In this document: positions 1-12,329 of the stretch, piece by piece
How positions within the stretch are numbered: position 1 is the first letter of the stretch
How the letters are laid out: each line of letters begins with the position of its first letter
DNA from: Siphonodentalium dalli
Taxonomy: Eukaryota; Mollusca; Scaphopoda; Gadilida; Siphonodentaliidae
Assembly (NCBI GenBank): GCA_032622095.1
Contig: CP136069.1
Location: 123,866,126 to 123,930,125, forward strand
Direction of reading: 5' to 3'
DNA: 64,000 bases
Program-made: the position numbers and the translations under genes
Notes under the pieces: generated by a model
What the model saw: only the letters and a program-made list of their open reading frames with translations
Database searches by the model: none
What the model was told of the DNA's origin: nothing

Positions 1-1590
1 AGTATATGAATGTGTAGCCTACATATGTACAAAGGTTCATGCTTTAGTCACAATTTGAACAATTGCCTTGAAAATTGGACTTAATCTACTCCGCTATGTA
101 CATGACACCGGTCGGGAGAGGATTATCTCTTAACAACACCTCTGCGACAACAACATCAACAACAAGTTTGGAGTTTGGGATGTTACCCAGGAAGATTCGA
201 AAGGGTCGTCGGCCCTCTCCTACAACCAACTTTTGAATGTTGTAATTCCGCTGAAGCGTGTTTGTGGGGTTTGTGAGTTTGTAAGTAGATTGATATATGC
301 CCATGCGCAGTATAAGTGTTTGCCTAATGTGCCTAATGTGCATGGGTGGATGCCACTGACGCAAGAAGCAAAGCTCCACCCCCATTCAGAACCAGGACCG
401 GTGGAGAAGACATACCTTGATTTCTCTGTGTGAGTTTTTTGCGTTGATATATATATATATATTTTTTTAGTTGTGAATAGTTATTTAGTGTCTTATTTAG
501 TGCTTGCATGGATGGACACCAGTTGCCTTATAGTCTGTTGTGTTCCGGGCTTGTACTGCGGGCTCAAGTCTAGGAAGAGGGTGCGATGCTAGCCGGTTGA
601 CTTAAGATCGGTTGGGGCTCCTTGAGCAACTCTTGATGGTGCAATGCCCGCCTTTCACTCCTGTGCGAGTGTCAGAACCCGTTGACCTGGTTGTGTAATG
701 CAGTCGCGGAATATTATGAGGAAGCAGCTGAGGCCAGACTGTGTTGACACCTCAGCGAGGCATACACGGCACTGTATATAGGCACGCTCAGAACTCACGA
801 CTTTTGTTTTGTCGAGAATCGAGGTGAATCGATCCGGGGTCCAACTAAACATCTGGCCAGTAGTCGGAACACACTCGGCCATCACACACCCATAATCATA
901 TAACATTTCTCATTCAATTTGTATACATGTGACATCTTTGTATAAAATTGTATAGATATTTGTATCATTACCACTAAATAATCTAATCTAAAGTAGGTAA
1001 GCTCTCATACTATACAATACAAAACTCAACTGACCAATTGACAACAGTGGAATTATTTCAACACGCTCGTATCGCTGGGAGATTCCTAAGGACCCAAGGG
1101 AAATAAGTCCCTTCTGGGATTTTTGTGTCATCCTTGATAGCCCTCAGCATTTATCTTCCTATTTTCGATTATACAGTGAGTGGCTGAGTTGTCTTGCGTG
1201 GGGTGTATAAAAAGCCTGGAGTGCGTGAATGGCCATGTGTGCGGGCTATCACTTTCCGTAATAAATCAAGTATATGTTAATCGATTGGGAGGTAATGTTA
1301 GAGATTTCTTCGTCTTGGTTGCCTTTTATATGCACAATGGAGGAAACGGTTTTCCTGGCATTAGTCAATCAATCGTGATGCCAATGGCACAGAGTTTGGT
1401 GTTATCAAATAGTTTTTCATGAATCTCCTTGTTTGACTTTCTAAAGGCCTTCTAGTCCATCTGCCAGTGCATTGCGCTGGCTATTTCTCTGTCATTCTAG
1501 TGTGCTAGGTGTGGGGACGCCTATCCCGATAGACGTGTTACCTGATCTGACACCCACTTACCTATAATGGTTCCACATGTTCTTGGGTCA
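1..1590. other. No gene recognised; AT-rich non-coding DNA
   Basis: Only short open frames occur on both strands and none resembles a family I know. There is a short (TA)n run near 447-462. Nothing here has splice-bounded coding character that I can defend. Confidence 0.5.
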
Positions 1591-2560
1591 GAGTAGGCCC
1601 CTCTCAGTTCAGTTTCAGAGTTCTGCTCATCTCCGTTCAAAGTCTTGTCCAGAATCCCATAAGTTTTCGGCAAAATTACATACTGCATGATTTAAAATGA
1701 AATTGTTCTGCCACATAAGGTACTGGGACAATCAGAATAGAACATATAGTTGTCAGTTGATTAAGTAACATTTTTAATAACCAAGTGAATCACGATGTGC
1801 TTACCTTTACAGAAGAGCAGATAATAATGTCCGGGATACATTTGAAAATATCAACTTTTCTACCAAATTTTGTGGACATTTTGCAAGCCAACTTGAGCAT
1901 ATTTTTCTAAAAACACATCAGGGTGACGCATTTAAGACGGATCAAAACAATTAACACCAAAAGATAGTTCCATTTTACTTGAAAAAATGGTGCAAACCTG
2001 AAAAGTGATATTGTTTTTGCCGATTTTGAGAGAAATTTCCAATAATTTTGGTAATGAAATAGTAATATTTATCCAAGATGCATCATAAATGTTAGTATTC
2101 AATGTATATATGGCTGAACAGCCACGTTTATTCATCACCCACAACTTTTAATATTTACCATTTTCCATAGTTTGGCCGCCATTTTAGCAGCCATTTTTAG
2201 CCAAAGTGACAATCTTGGTTCCATTGAGTTGAACTATTCATGAGTAATGGTATGCCTAATTTACTTTGCACAGTTCTGCTCATTTCTTGTTGAAATATGA
2301 CTAGAATCCCAATGGTGATTTTTGGTGAAATTTTCATACCGCATTCTGTCAAATCGAATTATTGAGGGATCTGAAGGGGCTAGGATCACAAGAATGACAT
2401 ATTTTATTGCTCCAGGGATAAAAAAAAACATACAAAAAACTGGTCTAGAAGATATTCATGAAAACACGTCAAATTTTCCACTTACAGTTGCCATTTTGAC
2501 GATCATCTTGAACAGGGAGTTCCTATTTCGCCCTTAAAATGTTCCATTATATCTGGCAGA
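1591..2560 (+). repeat. Dispersed repeat, family A
   Basis: A phrase around 2270-2310 (CTCATTTCTTGTTGAAATATGACTAGAATCCCA-like, then ACCGCATTCTGTCAAAT) recurs near 16430-16500 with small changes, and a weaker version occurs earlier, around 1620-1690. The family also carries GGCCGCCATTTT-type words and a TTTGTATACATTTGACAA segment seen near 16780 and 60680. It is a non-coding interspersed repeat, and I do not know its formal name. Confidence 0.6.
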
Positions 2561-3329
2561 GTCATACTTACTGTATATTCCATGGTAAGATTAACTGTGG
2601 CATTTAATAAATTATATAATCACGAAACGCTCTTTAAATTCGGAAAACCCCTCAAAAGAGGGGTTAAAGTGAAATTTCAGCGTGGCTCCATATCTAATAT
2701 CAATTAGTATATATAAGCTGTCAGCGATGAAGGCACTAATGGTATATTACCTAGTCACAATGAATAGAAACCGTCTAACATATAGAGTATTTGAATAGAA
2801 ACTGTCTAACATATAGAGTATTTGAAGGGACATGACAATCTGCGGGATGGGATGGGCTATGGAATAGAATGACAATCTGCGGAACAGAATTTCAAATTGC
2901 GTGGAACGGCGGATATCTCGAGGAATACAGCACGTAGATGTGGCTCCTTTTGGTGTCTAACGAAAGGCAGATATTCGCCCCAGCCACATGCATATATTAA
3001 CAGCGCCACTGGCCGGACACCAGCAGTTGCATTATTCGGTCGACGACTGACCTAACATAAAATTGTCGAAATAAAGGCCGTCGAACAGCTGTAGAAATGT
3101 ATTTTTACAGCGATAACGCTATGTCCACAAGCAAACTTGGTATTAAAACAACATAAATCTATTCATTCGAGCGAAATGGTGATTTACGTACATCATGCGT
3201 TCGACATCAATGTTTAGAATTTATATTTCTCGATGAATACGCTAGCAAACAACGTGTATTAGGTCTCAAATGACGTAGCGGAATACTGCGCATTCGTTTT
3301 TAGCTCTAATATGGCTGTTTTTGGTACGA
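2561..3329. other. No gene recognised; one short direct duplication
   Basis: A roughly 32-bp sequence (GAATAGAAACYGTCTAACAT...) is directly repeated at about 2762-2825. No coding exon can be supported. Confidence 0.45.
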
Positions 3330-3468
3330 GAGAGAGAGAGAGAGAGAGAGAAGAGAGAAGAGAGAAGAGAGAAGAGAGAAGAGAAGAAGAGAAGAAGAGA
3401 AGAAGAGAAAGAGAAGAAGAGAAGAAGAGAAGAAGAGAAGAGAGAGAGAGGGAGAGAGAGAGAGAGGA

Positions 3469-3516
<48 letters not shown>

Positions 3517-3533
3517 AAGGAGAGAGAGAGAGA

Positions 3534-3602
<69 letters not shown>
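3330..3602. repeat. GA-rich microsatellite
   Basis: About 270 bp of (AG)n interrupted by AGAAG and GGAAGG blocks. The strand is almost purely purine, so it could form triplex (H-DNA). Long open frames across it (Arg-Glu-rich on plus, Ser-Leu-rich on minus) are composition artefacts, not genes. Confidence 0.97.
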
Positions 3603-3607
<5 letters not shown>

Positions 3608-3957
3608 ATATCAAGCAGTGAATTGAATGTGGCTGGAGCTATGATATTAGTGAGTCATGCGCAACATGATCTTAGCTTTTTGAGAAATGTAGTAAGAAAC
3701 CATCTAATGTGGTCCAGCTAGTTGATTCATTGATAGATATATAGATGTACAGTACAGGAAACTAAGATTATATCACAATGTCTTATACAAATACTTAATA
3801 TATAGTTCTATAAATTATTTGTATTAATATATAAAATTACAATATCTATTTAATATCGATTGAATAAATGGTGATATAATGCTGAACCATTGCTTATGCT
3901 TTTAGAAAATGTTATTTGAATTTCAAGTGAACACAAATTCATCAAAAACTCTAGCAT

Positions 3958-4141
3958 ACATGTAGGAACTTACATAGAACGCGCAGTCGATATACCATTC
4001 TTATACACGTAGGAACTTACATAGAACGTACAGTCGATATACCATTCTTATACATGTAGGAACTTACATAGAACGTACAGTCGATATACCATTCTTATAC
4101 ATGTAGGAACTTACATAGAACGTGCAGTCGACATACCATTA
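3958..4141. repeat. 47-bp tandem repeat, four copies
   Basis: The unit begins ACATGTAGGAACTTACATAG and contains CAGTCGATATACCATT. Four copies lie head to tail with only a few substitutions; the last one degenerates after ACCATTATTC. Confidence 0.9.
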
Positions 4142-4170
4142 TTCTGCTCGTGATATCAGTTTAATTTGCA

Positions 4171-4641
4171 CATATGTGACCCGCCATATCAAATCCAGTC
4201 GAAAGTCGGGATTGCTTTATCCTGTGCCAATGCATTCTCTTATATATGCGAGTCGACCATAGGTCGCCTCGCATATATAATAGAATGCATTGGCCTAACA
4301 ATTTTTTACAATTTTAATAATTTTTTCTTGTATTCTTTAACAATTTTATAATTTCACCCATACAGAGCCCCAGACAAACATGAGCAGACGACACTCTTCT
4401 ATATACTTCTATATATGTGTGGGGCTCCCTGCAGGGTATAATGGATGTTTTTTATTTTGTGTCCTAAAAATTGTCAGAAACATTTATTTTAAAAAAATCA
4501 TAACAAATTGTTAGGCCAATGTATTCTCTTATATATATGCGAGGCGACCTATGGTCGACTCGCATATATAAGAGAATGCATTGACACAGGGTAAAAAAAA
4601 TCCCGACTTACGACTGGATTTGATATGGCGGGTCACATATG
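4171..4641. mobile_element. MITE with long terminal inverted repeats
   Basis: The left end CATATGTGACCCGCCATATC and the right end GATATGGCGGGTCACATATG are reverse complements. The match continues inward through CAAATCCAGTCG and AAGTCGGGATT. Each arm holds its own small palindrome built from TATATATGCGAG and CTCGCATATATA flanking a GTCGACCATAGGTCGCC-type core. No transposase is present, so the element is non-autonomous. It is about 471 bp long. Confidence 0.85.
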
Positions 4642-5769
4642 ATGACATTATGACAAAACAGCGTTGAGCATTTAGTATACTAATATATCTGATCTGATAT
4701 GGGATGTGTTCATCTAGTATCTGAAAACATGAGGTCACATAATTAAAAACTAATTGAGCTGATGATGTATATATAAATTGAATAATTGTGCAAAAGATGG
4801 TACATGCATATTGTGACACATTATTATATATGCCAGTATTGGAGAATCGTGAAAAGTCATGTGCTATTGACTGTGTTTTCTTTTATCTCAGAAGAAACTA
4901 AATTTGACTGTACACTGTGACCACTATTTTTGAACAGGCCTATACATTTCCATCTCTCTTGACAAATTGTATCTTTTTTGAAAAATATCTTCAACAGAAC
5001 AGACTCAATTTTATTATAATACATGAGCCATTCTAACATGCCATGCTCTGACGGTTCAATGTCCCTCATTTTGCAAGAATATATATCTCTTAAAGGCACG
5101 GGCGGCATTCGATGCAGAAATATTCACATTTGTTCAAATCGCCATCAACAGAAGGAATATTAAAATATATATAGTTTTGTTATTATGCCAAACATAATCA
5201 GTGCGTAAATAGTATATTGTCGCCAAGACGTACGACGGTGTACGTAAACAAGAACCTGTTCGTATTACAGGAGTTTTGCTTCTGTTTACATAGCACAGCA
5301 CAATTCTATTGGTTAATCACACACAAATGATATAAACGCTCTTTATTATTTCCATATTAGGAAAACAGTAACAAATAACGCTCTTTATGTTTACCATATC
5401 CGGATCTGAACAAAAGCCAGGTCCTGTAACGTTTTTTTCTTTTGTTTACATAACAAAGAAAAACATTTGACAATAACATACTGTTTATGCCATATTTCTT
5501 ATTGGTATAGGAACAAGGTCTGTCTATATTTTACTATTCTTTCTGTTTATGTCGGTTTTTGACGCAGGTGAATATTTTAACAGCATACTCACCGCCAACG
5601 CCCGTATCTTTAAATACAATGACGAATACACTTTTTATGCTTTCTTCTATATATCTGTTTTTGCTGGCTCACAATATGAATTCCCCGATTTCCGTCCCCA
5701 TATAATTATGACAACTGAGAAGATATAATTGTTCAAGTGACTTAATTCGAACTTTGAACGCCAAAAAAA
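4642..5769. other. No gene recognised
   Basis: AT-rich DNA in which the phrase AACGCTCTTTAT occurs twice (about 5334 and 5378) and again near 22011, suggesting further degenerate interspersed repeat. No exon is supported. Confidence 0.4.
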
Positions 5770-7100
5770 TTGCTTAGAACGAATTATGGAGATAACAAAA
5801 TTTAACCTTTGTTGGATATCGGCGACTAATCTTATCTATGTTATTGCTCCCCAACTCTCCATCCCTGACCTAAATGTACCAAATGTGCCGTCTTTTTAAC
5901 CCAATTTCATTCCTCGGACCATTGGAGAAGAACATGTATGAATTTGGTGGAAATTAGTGCTAACATATTTATATCAGCTTTGGTGCCCCTCCAATCCGTG
6001 CACCCCCTGGCTTGAACTATATATAAAATTGGTGGAAATCGGTGACTAACTAAATTCGTATCACCAATTTGGCGTATTTAAACCAACAATTAGATTCCTC
6101 GTATCACGAAGATGAATATGTAACAATTTGGTGGAAGTCGGCGCTAACAATAATTATCAATTGTTGGTGTCCCTCTCTCCCTCCACGCACCCTGACTCGA
6201 ACTTTTGACTTCGTTAAACGACACAGTTAGACTCCTGATATCGGTGGTAATCGGCGAATAAACACATTTTTTATAAAATTTAGTGCCCCATCTCTCACCC
6301 AAACGGCACCACTTTGGCGTCTTTAACTCACACTATTAGATTCCTCGTACCTTGGAAAAGAATGTGCATCAATTTGGTGGAAATAGGTGCGCATATCGCC
6401 CCTGACTCGAATGTCGCCACATTTGACAACTTTAGGCCACATCATTAGACTCCTGATAACACGGAGATGAGTATGTATAGTTTGGTTGTAATCGGCCACC
6501 AAACAAATTCTTATCAAATTTAGTGTCCCCCATCTTTCACCCAAAACGGCACCAATTTGCGTCATTAGATTTGTACCGTGGGGAAGAATATGTATCAATT
6601 TGGGGGAAATCGGTGATAAAACTATTTGATCAGTTTAGGTGCCCCTCTCCCCATCCGTACACCCCTGACTCCAACGGCGCCACTTTTGACAGCTTTGAGC
6701 CACACCATTCGACCCCTGATATAATGGGGATTATTATATAAAAGTTTGGCGGTAATTGGCGACATTCTTATAAAATTTAGTGACCCCCACCCCGCATCTC
6801 TCATCAAAACGGCACCAATTTGGCGTCATTAAATCACACGATTAGATTCCTTGTATCACGGGGAAGAATGTGTTTCAATTTGGTAGAAATCGGTGCTCAA
6901 AATATTTGATTAGTTTTGGTGCCCCTCTCCCCTTCCGTGCTCTCCTGACTCGAACGGCGCTACTTTTGAAATCTTTAAACCACACCATTAGATTCGTCAT
7001 ATCATTGGGATCATTATGTACAAGAAAACTAACAACGAAGAGGTAGATTAGATACGGACGTGTGTCCAATATCTGTGTGGACCGATGATAGCAAAAAACC
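5770..7100 (+). repeat. Degenerate tandem repeat of about 245-bp units
   Basis: The marker AACGGCACCA(A/C)TTTGGCGTC recurs at about 6301, 6545 and 6805, with weaker forms near 5885 and 6062. Between the markers lie TTTGGTGGAAATCGGTGCTAA and GGTGCCCCTCTCCCC phrases. Diverged copies of the same family occur at 54780-55230. It is non-coding and old, judging by the many indels between units. Confidence 0.75.
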
Positions 7101-7889
7101 CCAGATAACTGCCCCTGCAGAGTCATTATTTCGTGGGAATCTGGATTCAGAATCCGAATCCGATTACGGGGGCGGGGCTAATTCCCGATTCTAGGTCAGA
7201 TTTTGACATGGCTCATGTATTTGACACAAGTATCATTTGTATCTTATATTTATAATGTTCATGTTTGTTATGAATGTCACGCTTTTCTTCTGTGTGTATA
7301 TGCATGGCACCTAATTAGTTGCCAATCTTTTTTCAAGTTATTTAAAGTGTGTTTATTAATGAGGGCAAGAATAATTTCTAACAGCTCTAGATCTCCTGAA
7401 TCAAATTCCGAAGACGTTGTGGAGAACACACGAAACTTGTCAGTTGTACAGGGACATGGCGACAGGTGTTGGTTGGGGTATCTCGAACCACCCCCCCCCT
7501 CCCCGAACTTTGGTACAATTTTCTTAGCTGTATAGTCATTCATACGTGAGGAAAATCAGGATTCTTTTGACTAACTGTTCCAAATAATGATTCGTACAAG
7601 CCAGCAAACGCAACAAACAAACAAACAAACCCGATTTTAAACAAATTACATATATAAACTTATGACTAACTCGGGGGAGGGGGTGACCGGCGATCTGTAT
7701 ATATGTTCAACTTGTTTTGGTAGTCATGCTGCTTTGCCATTACTAATTATTATTTTTCAGTGTAATGACATATATGAGAGGGGCACCATTAAGTGAGTCA
7801 GCACTTGTCCTCCAATCCCATTGTCTGTATAAACAAATGTATGTGTTATATATCGTGTTATCTAAATTTGACAAATAAATATGTTTAAA
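7101..7889. other. No gene recognised; repeat fringe
   Basis: The segment around 7138-7195 (ATCTGGATTCAGAATCCGAATCC then CGGGGGCGGGGCTAA) has inverted relatives at 14160-14200 and 14490-14520, so it is probably part of a dispersed repeat (family C). The remainder shows no exon. Confidence 0.4.
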
Positions 7890-8190
7890 CTAAACTTTTG
7901 TACATTTCCAGCAGTTGGAAATTCCATGCCTGACACAACATTAGTTGGACATTAATTTGACACCATATATAGGTTGGAATTGTTCTCATTGTTTAATTTT
8001 TCAACCAGTAAAAGTTGGTAATTTTCCAATCTTAGGGTGTGTCAGGTTGGATATTTCCAAGGGGGTGGAAATGGAATTCTGCGAACCTGTGAGTTTGATG
8101 TTTAGTTCAAGGGGGGTGGGGGCGCACTTGGCCGGAAATTTGATAGAGCACTCCCATGTGAAACCTCTAGCCACGTCCCTAGAACGTGTA
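7890..8190. repeat. Dispersed repeat, family B (GTTGGAAAT-rich)
   Basis: Inverted and direct copies of GTTGGAAATTTCCAAC-type words combined with TGTCAGGTTGGATATTTCC and TAGCCACGTCCCT. The same word set occurs at 21480-21700, 54460-54770 and 61690-62010, so it is an interspersed, partly palindromic, non-autonomous family. Confidence 0.65.
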
Positions 8191-8376
8191 CGTGTGGGTA
8201 CTTAATCAATAATTTTACTGACATTTTCACTATATAGTCCTGAGATCCCAGATTAAGCTTTACATTTTGTTTGTGCGATTGGGAGATGCAGTTCACGTGC
8301 ATGTTCACAACTGTGGCTTCGTGAGCAAAGCTTTATTTTCCAACTAATGTACAGCACATTGGCAAAACATGCCTGT

Positions 8377-8760
8377 TAGTTCGGGAGCCAGGAGGGTTTT
8401 AATTACATTATCGCGCAAGGAAGGTTTGATGATCTCGATTTGTTGGCGGTGATACATGTAGATCATTACGGAAAACTAATTTCTTAAGTTGCGTATTCCA
8501 GGCGTTTAGGGGCCAGATGGCTCTCCAAAACCCCAAAAATGACTTTTAATTACACTATCGCGCAAGTCCACCATCTTTACATTGAATACTCTATTATGTT
8601 CACTGATCATAAAAACATAACTTAAGAACTTAAGTCCACCATTTTTTCCTGAAATGGTCTACTGTATTCACTGATAATAAAAACACAACTTAAGAAAGCA
8701 AATTCCCTGGCGTTTTCAAATAAGAAGAGGTCCATATATAGGTGGTACAAAAAACCCACA
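8377..8760 (+). repeat. Left terminal inverted repeat of the palindromic element
   Basis: Reverse complement of 12600-13252. It ends inward with about one and a half copies of the 156-bp subrepeat (TTCACTGATCATAAAAACA, CTTAAGTCCACCATTTTTTC) that is expanded about five-fold on the right side. Confidence 0.85.
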
Positions 8761-8964
8761 TATATGTAGTTCTTTGTGTGATAATATATAGTCATTTAGT
8801 AACTCAAGCTTAAAACATGACATACAGAAGTGAAACATATTCCTGTTTAAAAATAAAAAAAAACACACTTTGAACATTAAAGCTTCTTGGAACAATTACG
8901 TATTAATTGTCAAGATCATAGAACATAAACACGGAAAGCTTCATTAAGCTATTGAGCTCGGCAT

Positions 8965-10267
8965 CTATTGACAATGAATGTATATATATGGGTCCATTTC
9001 GTAATCAGTGTCGGAGTCATCAGCACAACCAGTTACACGTTCATCGTCCGTATCATCGTTGTCACATTCCGGTTGTTTTGGGATTACTGACTTTGGCAAA
9101 TGCGGCCCATCGAACCAGATGATCCAATACGACCCATCAGCAAGTTCCCATTCACTGCCAGGATCATTGGACAGACTGTTATCAACCACAGCATGCCACA
9201 TATTAGCCACATACTTAGCCCTGTAAATTTTCTGAGGCACACCAGACTTGCAAGGCGGAATACAACTCCCTACAGTCCTTTCAGTTTTGATAACGGTCGG
9301 TTTTCATCCTTCGGCCCAAAAGTTTTCTCAAAACTTCGAATCTGTATTCGTTAATTGGGATGGATTTGCGGGCACCATATAACGTACATGTATACTCTTC
9401 AAGCATCTCGTACGTTTGGTCTGAAACAGATCCTGAGACCAAGTCTGCAAATGCTTCAGGATATCGATCGTCGCGATCTACAGAGAAGCAAAAGGGCGTT
9501 TCTTGACCTTCCGAGCAAAATCGGTCGTATAATCGCATCCGATGTAGACGTGAAATGCTGGCAGCGCAGAACAGATGGTTTCTTCTATTTCCTCAGACAC
9601 AGCTGAAACGTTCAAGTAGCGTCTGTTACCATGTCCAGTTGTGCCAACGTCCATCCAGATAACAGATTTAAATGTATGTATGTGATGCAATAGAATTACG
9701 AGTAAATCTGTGTCCGCAGCTCGTTATACGATGTTACCAACGGGTATTTCATGACCAATATCCACCATGTGTAGTCACAATGTAGACAAACCCTTGTGTC
9801 TGCATCAGGATGATCACAATACAGACTTTCATGGTCTGCTTCTCGACACTGCCATCGACAACAACAAACTTCACACACTCTTCGTCAAAGCCAAGGTACA
9901 CTTCCCTGTCGACCAAGACATGTGTGTGGTGTGAAGAAGACCAATCTTTGGCAAAAAATCGAGGCAGCTGCTTTTTGAAAGATGTAGATTTCAATGCTTT
10001 AGACGCATATTTAGGGATCAACTGCTCAGGACCGGTTATCATGTATGTGACCTGCTCAGCACCTCTGCATTCTCGTTCACAGTCCTGGGTGGAAGTTCCA
10101 CGTATGCATGTGTCGAACACCACGTCCATTCGCTTGGATGTTAGGGTTAATAGCTTGTGAATCACGACACGGGAGAGTCCACCATATGTCTGGGTAAAGC
10201 CGGCGGTAGGTAGTGCAGCAGGAAATTGCCATCGACGATGGCAGATAGAGCGTGGTACCGATGTCAT
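8965..10267 (-). pseudogene. Decayed transposon-borne gene, EADT/DTD/GCD family, left copy
   Basis: Read right to left, the frames give RMDVVFDT, a DCERE..RGAEQ segment, FFAKDW, DHPDADTRV, RAADTDLLVILLHH, IWMDVGTT, ALPAFHVYIGCDYTTDF, a CTLYGARKSIPINEYRF segment, and a C-terminal RAKYVANMW...WIIWFDGPHLPKS. This order matches a large, unnamed (to me) protein family common in cnidarian, mollusc and other invertebrate genomes and linked to repeats. Frameshifts near 9830, 9700 and 9500, and probably 9260, break it. This copy keeps the DTD motif but has DADT instead of EADT. The acidic motif order resembles the FEN1/XPG PIN-like nuclease fold, which is inference. The N-terminal third present in the right copy is missing. 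Confidence 0.8.
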
Positions 10268-10511
10268 GGGGATTGAAGAAGGAATTCTATGTCATCTTCG
10301 CGTTTAGTTGCAAGGGTTGCTAGTCTTCCCAGCATATCCCTCGTGTGGCGGAGCTCTTTAACAACAATTTTTCGCGCCCTTGTTTGAGAAGGTTTTCAGT
10401 TTATTTCTGGAGATGGCCTCTCAAAGCGATCTGGATCATCTGTACATTCCTTCAATAAATCGTGCCGGAGTGTGACAACTGGAAGTAGAGCCGCACTTAT
10501 CAGCGCTGCAT

Positions 10512-12098
10512 TTGAACTATGTGGACTACATACAACTATATGATGTCCGAGCTGAGCTGACTGACAGTAGGATTGATCGTGACAATGGTGACCCCAACAA
10601 GCTTCTCATCTGTATACAGGCTAACGCATATCCATTTACTCTGGAAACAGACGCCCTCTTGAACGTACAGGCCAATGTGCCAGTACTGAAATTAGCGATT
10701 CCCTATTAACAATAAAGAAAGTTGGCAAACAGAAGCACGACGATTTAACGACGATAAAGAGCTCCGCTGCACGAGGGAAAATAGCAATCCTTGCAACTAA
10801 GCGTGAAGTTGACATATAATTCCTTCTTCAATTCCCATTGAGATCGGTACCACTCTCTATCTGCAAGACTGACGGTACAATGGCTCACACGGACAAGAGT
10901 TCATTATTCCCATTGCTCGAGGGGAAGGTCATTGACGATGGGACTCCAGAATTCGTAGATGCTCACATCGTCATTCCTGCTGCAAGACTTACCGTCGGCT
11001 TTACCCCCGACAGATGGTTGACTCTCTCGTGTCGTGCTTCACATACTTTTAAACCTAAAGTCCAAACGAATCGACGTGGTGTTCGACACATATGTGGAAC
11101 CTTCCATCAAGGACTGTGAACGAGAACGCGAAGGTGCTGAGCAGGTCACATACGTGATAACCGGTTCTGAGCAGTTGATCCCTAAAGATGTGTCTAAAGC
11201 ATTGAAATCTACATTTTTCAAGAAACAGCTGCCTCGATATTTTGCCAAAGATTGGTCTTCTTCACACCACACACATGTCTTCGTCGACAGGGAATACACC
11301 TGGGCTTTGACGAGGAGTATGTGGAGTTTATTGTTGTCGATGGCAATGTCGAGAAGCATACCGTGGAAAGTCTGTATTGTGATCATCCGGAGGCAGACAC
11401 AATGTTTGTCTACACATGCATGGTGGATGTTGATCATGAAATACCATGCAGTTGGTAACATCGTAGTACGAGCTGCGGACAGATATACTAGTATTTTTCT
11501 ATTGCATCACATACATACAGTTAAATCTATTATCTGGATGGATGTTGGTACAACTGGACGTGGTAGCAGACGCTACGTGAACGTTTCAGCTGTGTCTGAG
11601 GAAATAGGAGAAACCATCTGTTCTGCGCTGCCAGCATTTCACGCATACAGCGGGTGCGATTATACGGCCGCTTTTGCTCAGAAGGGCAATAAACGCCCCT
11701 TTGCTCTACTTGATCCCGACGATCGATATTCTGAAGCATTTGCAGACGTGGCCTCATGATCTGTTTCAGAAGAAACGTACGAGGCGCCTGAAGATTATAC
11801 ATGTACGCTATATGGTGCCCGCAAACCCATCCCAATTAACGAACACAGATTCAAAGTGTTCGAGAAAGCTTTTGGGCCTAAGAATGAAAACCTACCGTTA
11901 TCAAAGCTGAAAGGGCTGGACGGTAGTAGTATTCCGCCTTGCAATTCTGTTTTGCGTCAGAAAATTGACAGGGCTATTTATCTGGTTCGACGGGCCACAG
12001 ATGCCAGAGTCAGTAATCCCAGAACAACCGGAATGTGACAATGATGATACGGGCGATGAACGTGTACCTGTTTGTGCTGATGACGAAATTGACCCATA
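10512..12098 (+). pseudogene. Decayed transposon-borne gene, EADT/DTD/GCD family, right copy
   Basis: This copy is in inverted orientation to 8965-10267. It starts further upstream with DSRIDRDNGDP and ALLNVQAN, changes frame into EISDSLLTIKKVGK and AARGKIAILATKRE, then LRSVPLSICKTDGTMAHTDKS, RIDVVFDTY, IKDCERER, DHPEADTMF, IWMDVGTTGRGSRRY, ALPAFHAYSGCDYTAAF and CTLYGARKPIPINEHRF. The frame changes near 10670, 11030, 11380, 11420 and 11770, so it is not translatable. EADT and GCD are intact. The DTD seen in the left copy is altered to DRY by a two-base deletion compensated shortly after. It ends near DDEIDP then stop at about 12098. Role unknown; a nuclease-like fold is inferred from the motifs only. 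Confidence 0.82.
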
Positions 12099-12329
12099 AA
12101 TATACATTCATTGTCAATAGATGCCGAGCTTATTGCTTAATGAAGCTTTCTGTGTTTATGTTCTAAGATATTGACAATTAATACCAAGCGCAATTATTCC
12201 ACAAAGCTTTAGTGTTCAAGGTGATTAATGTTTTTTTTTATTTTGAAACAAGAATATGTTTCAATTCTGTATGCCATGTTTTAATCTTGAGTTACTACAT
12301 GCTTATATATTGTCACACAAAGAACTACA

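Noticed and set aside
3306-3626. Arg-Glu-rich and Ser-Leu-rich frames
   Set aside because: Translation of a GA microsatellite.
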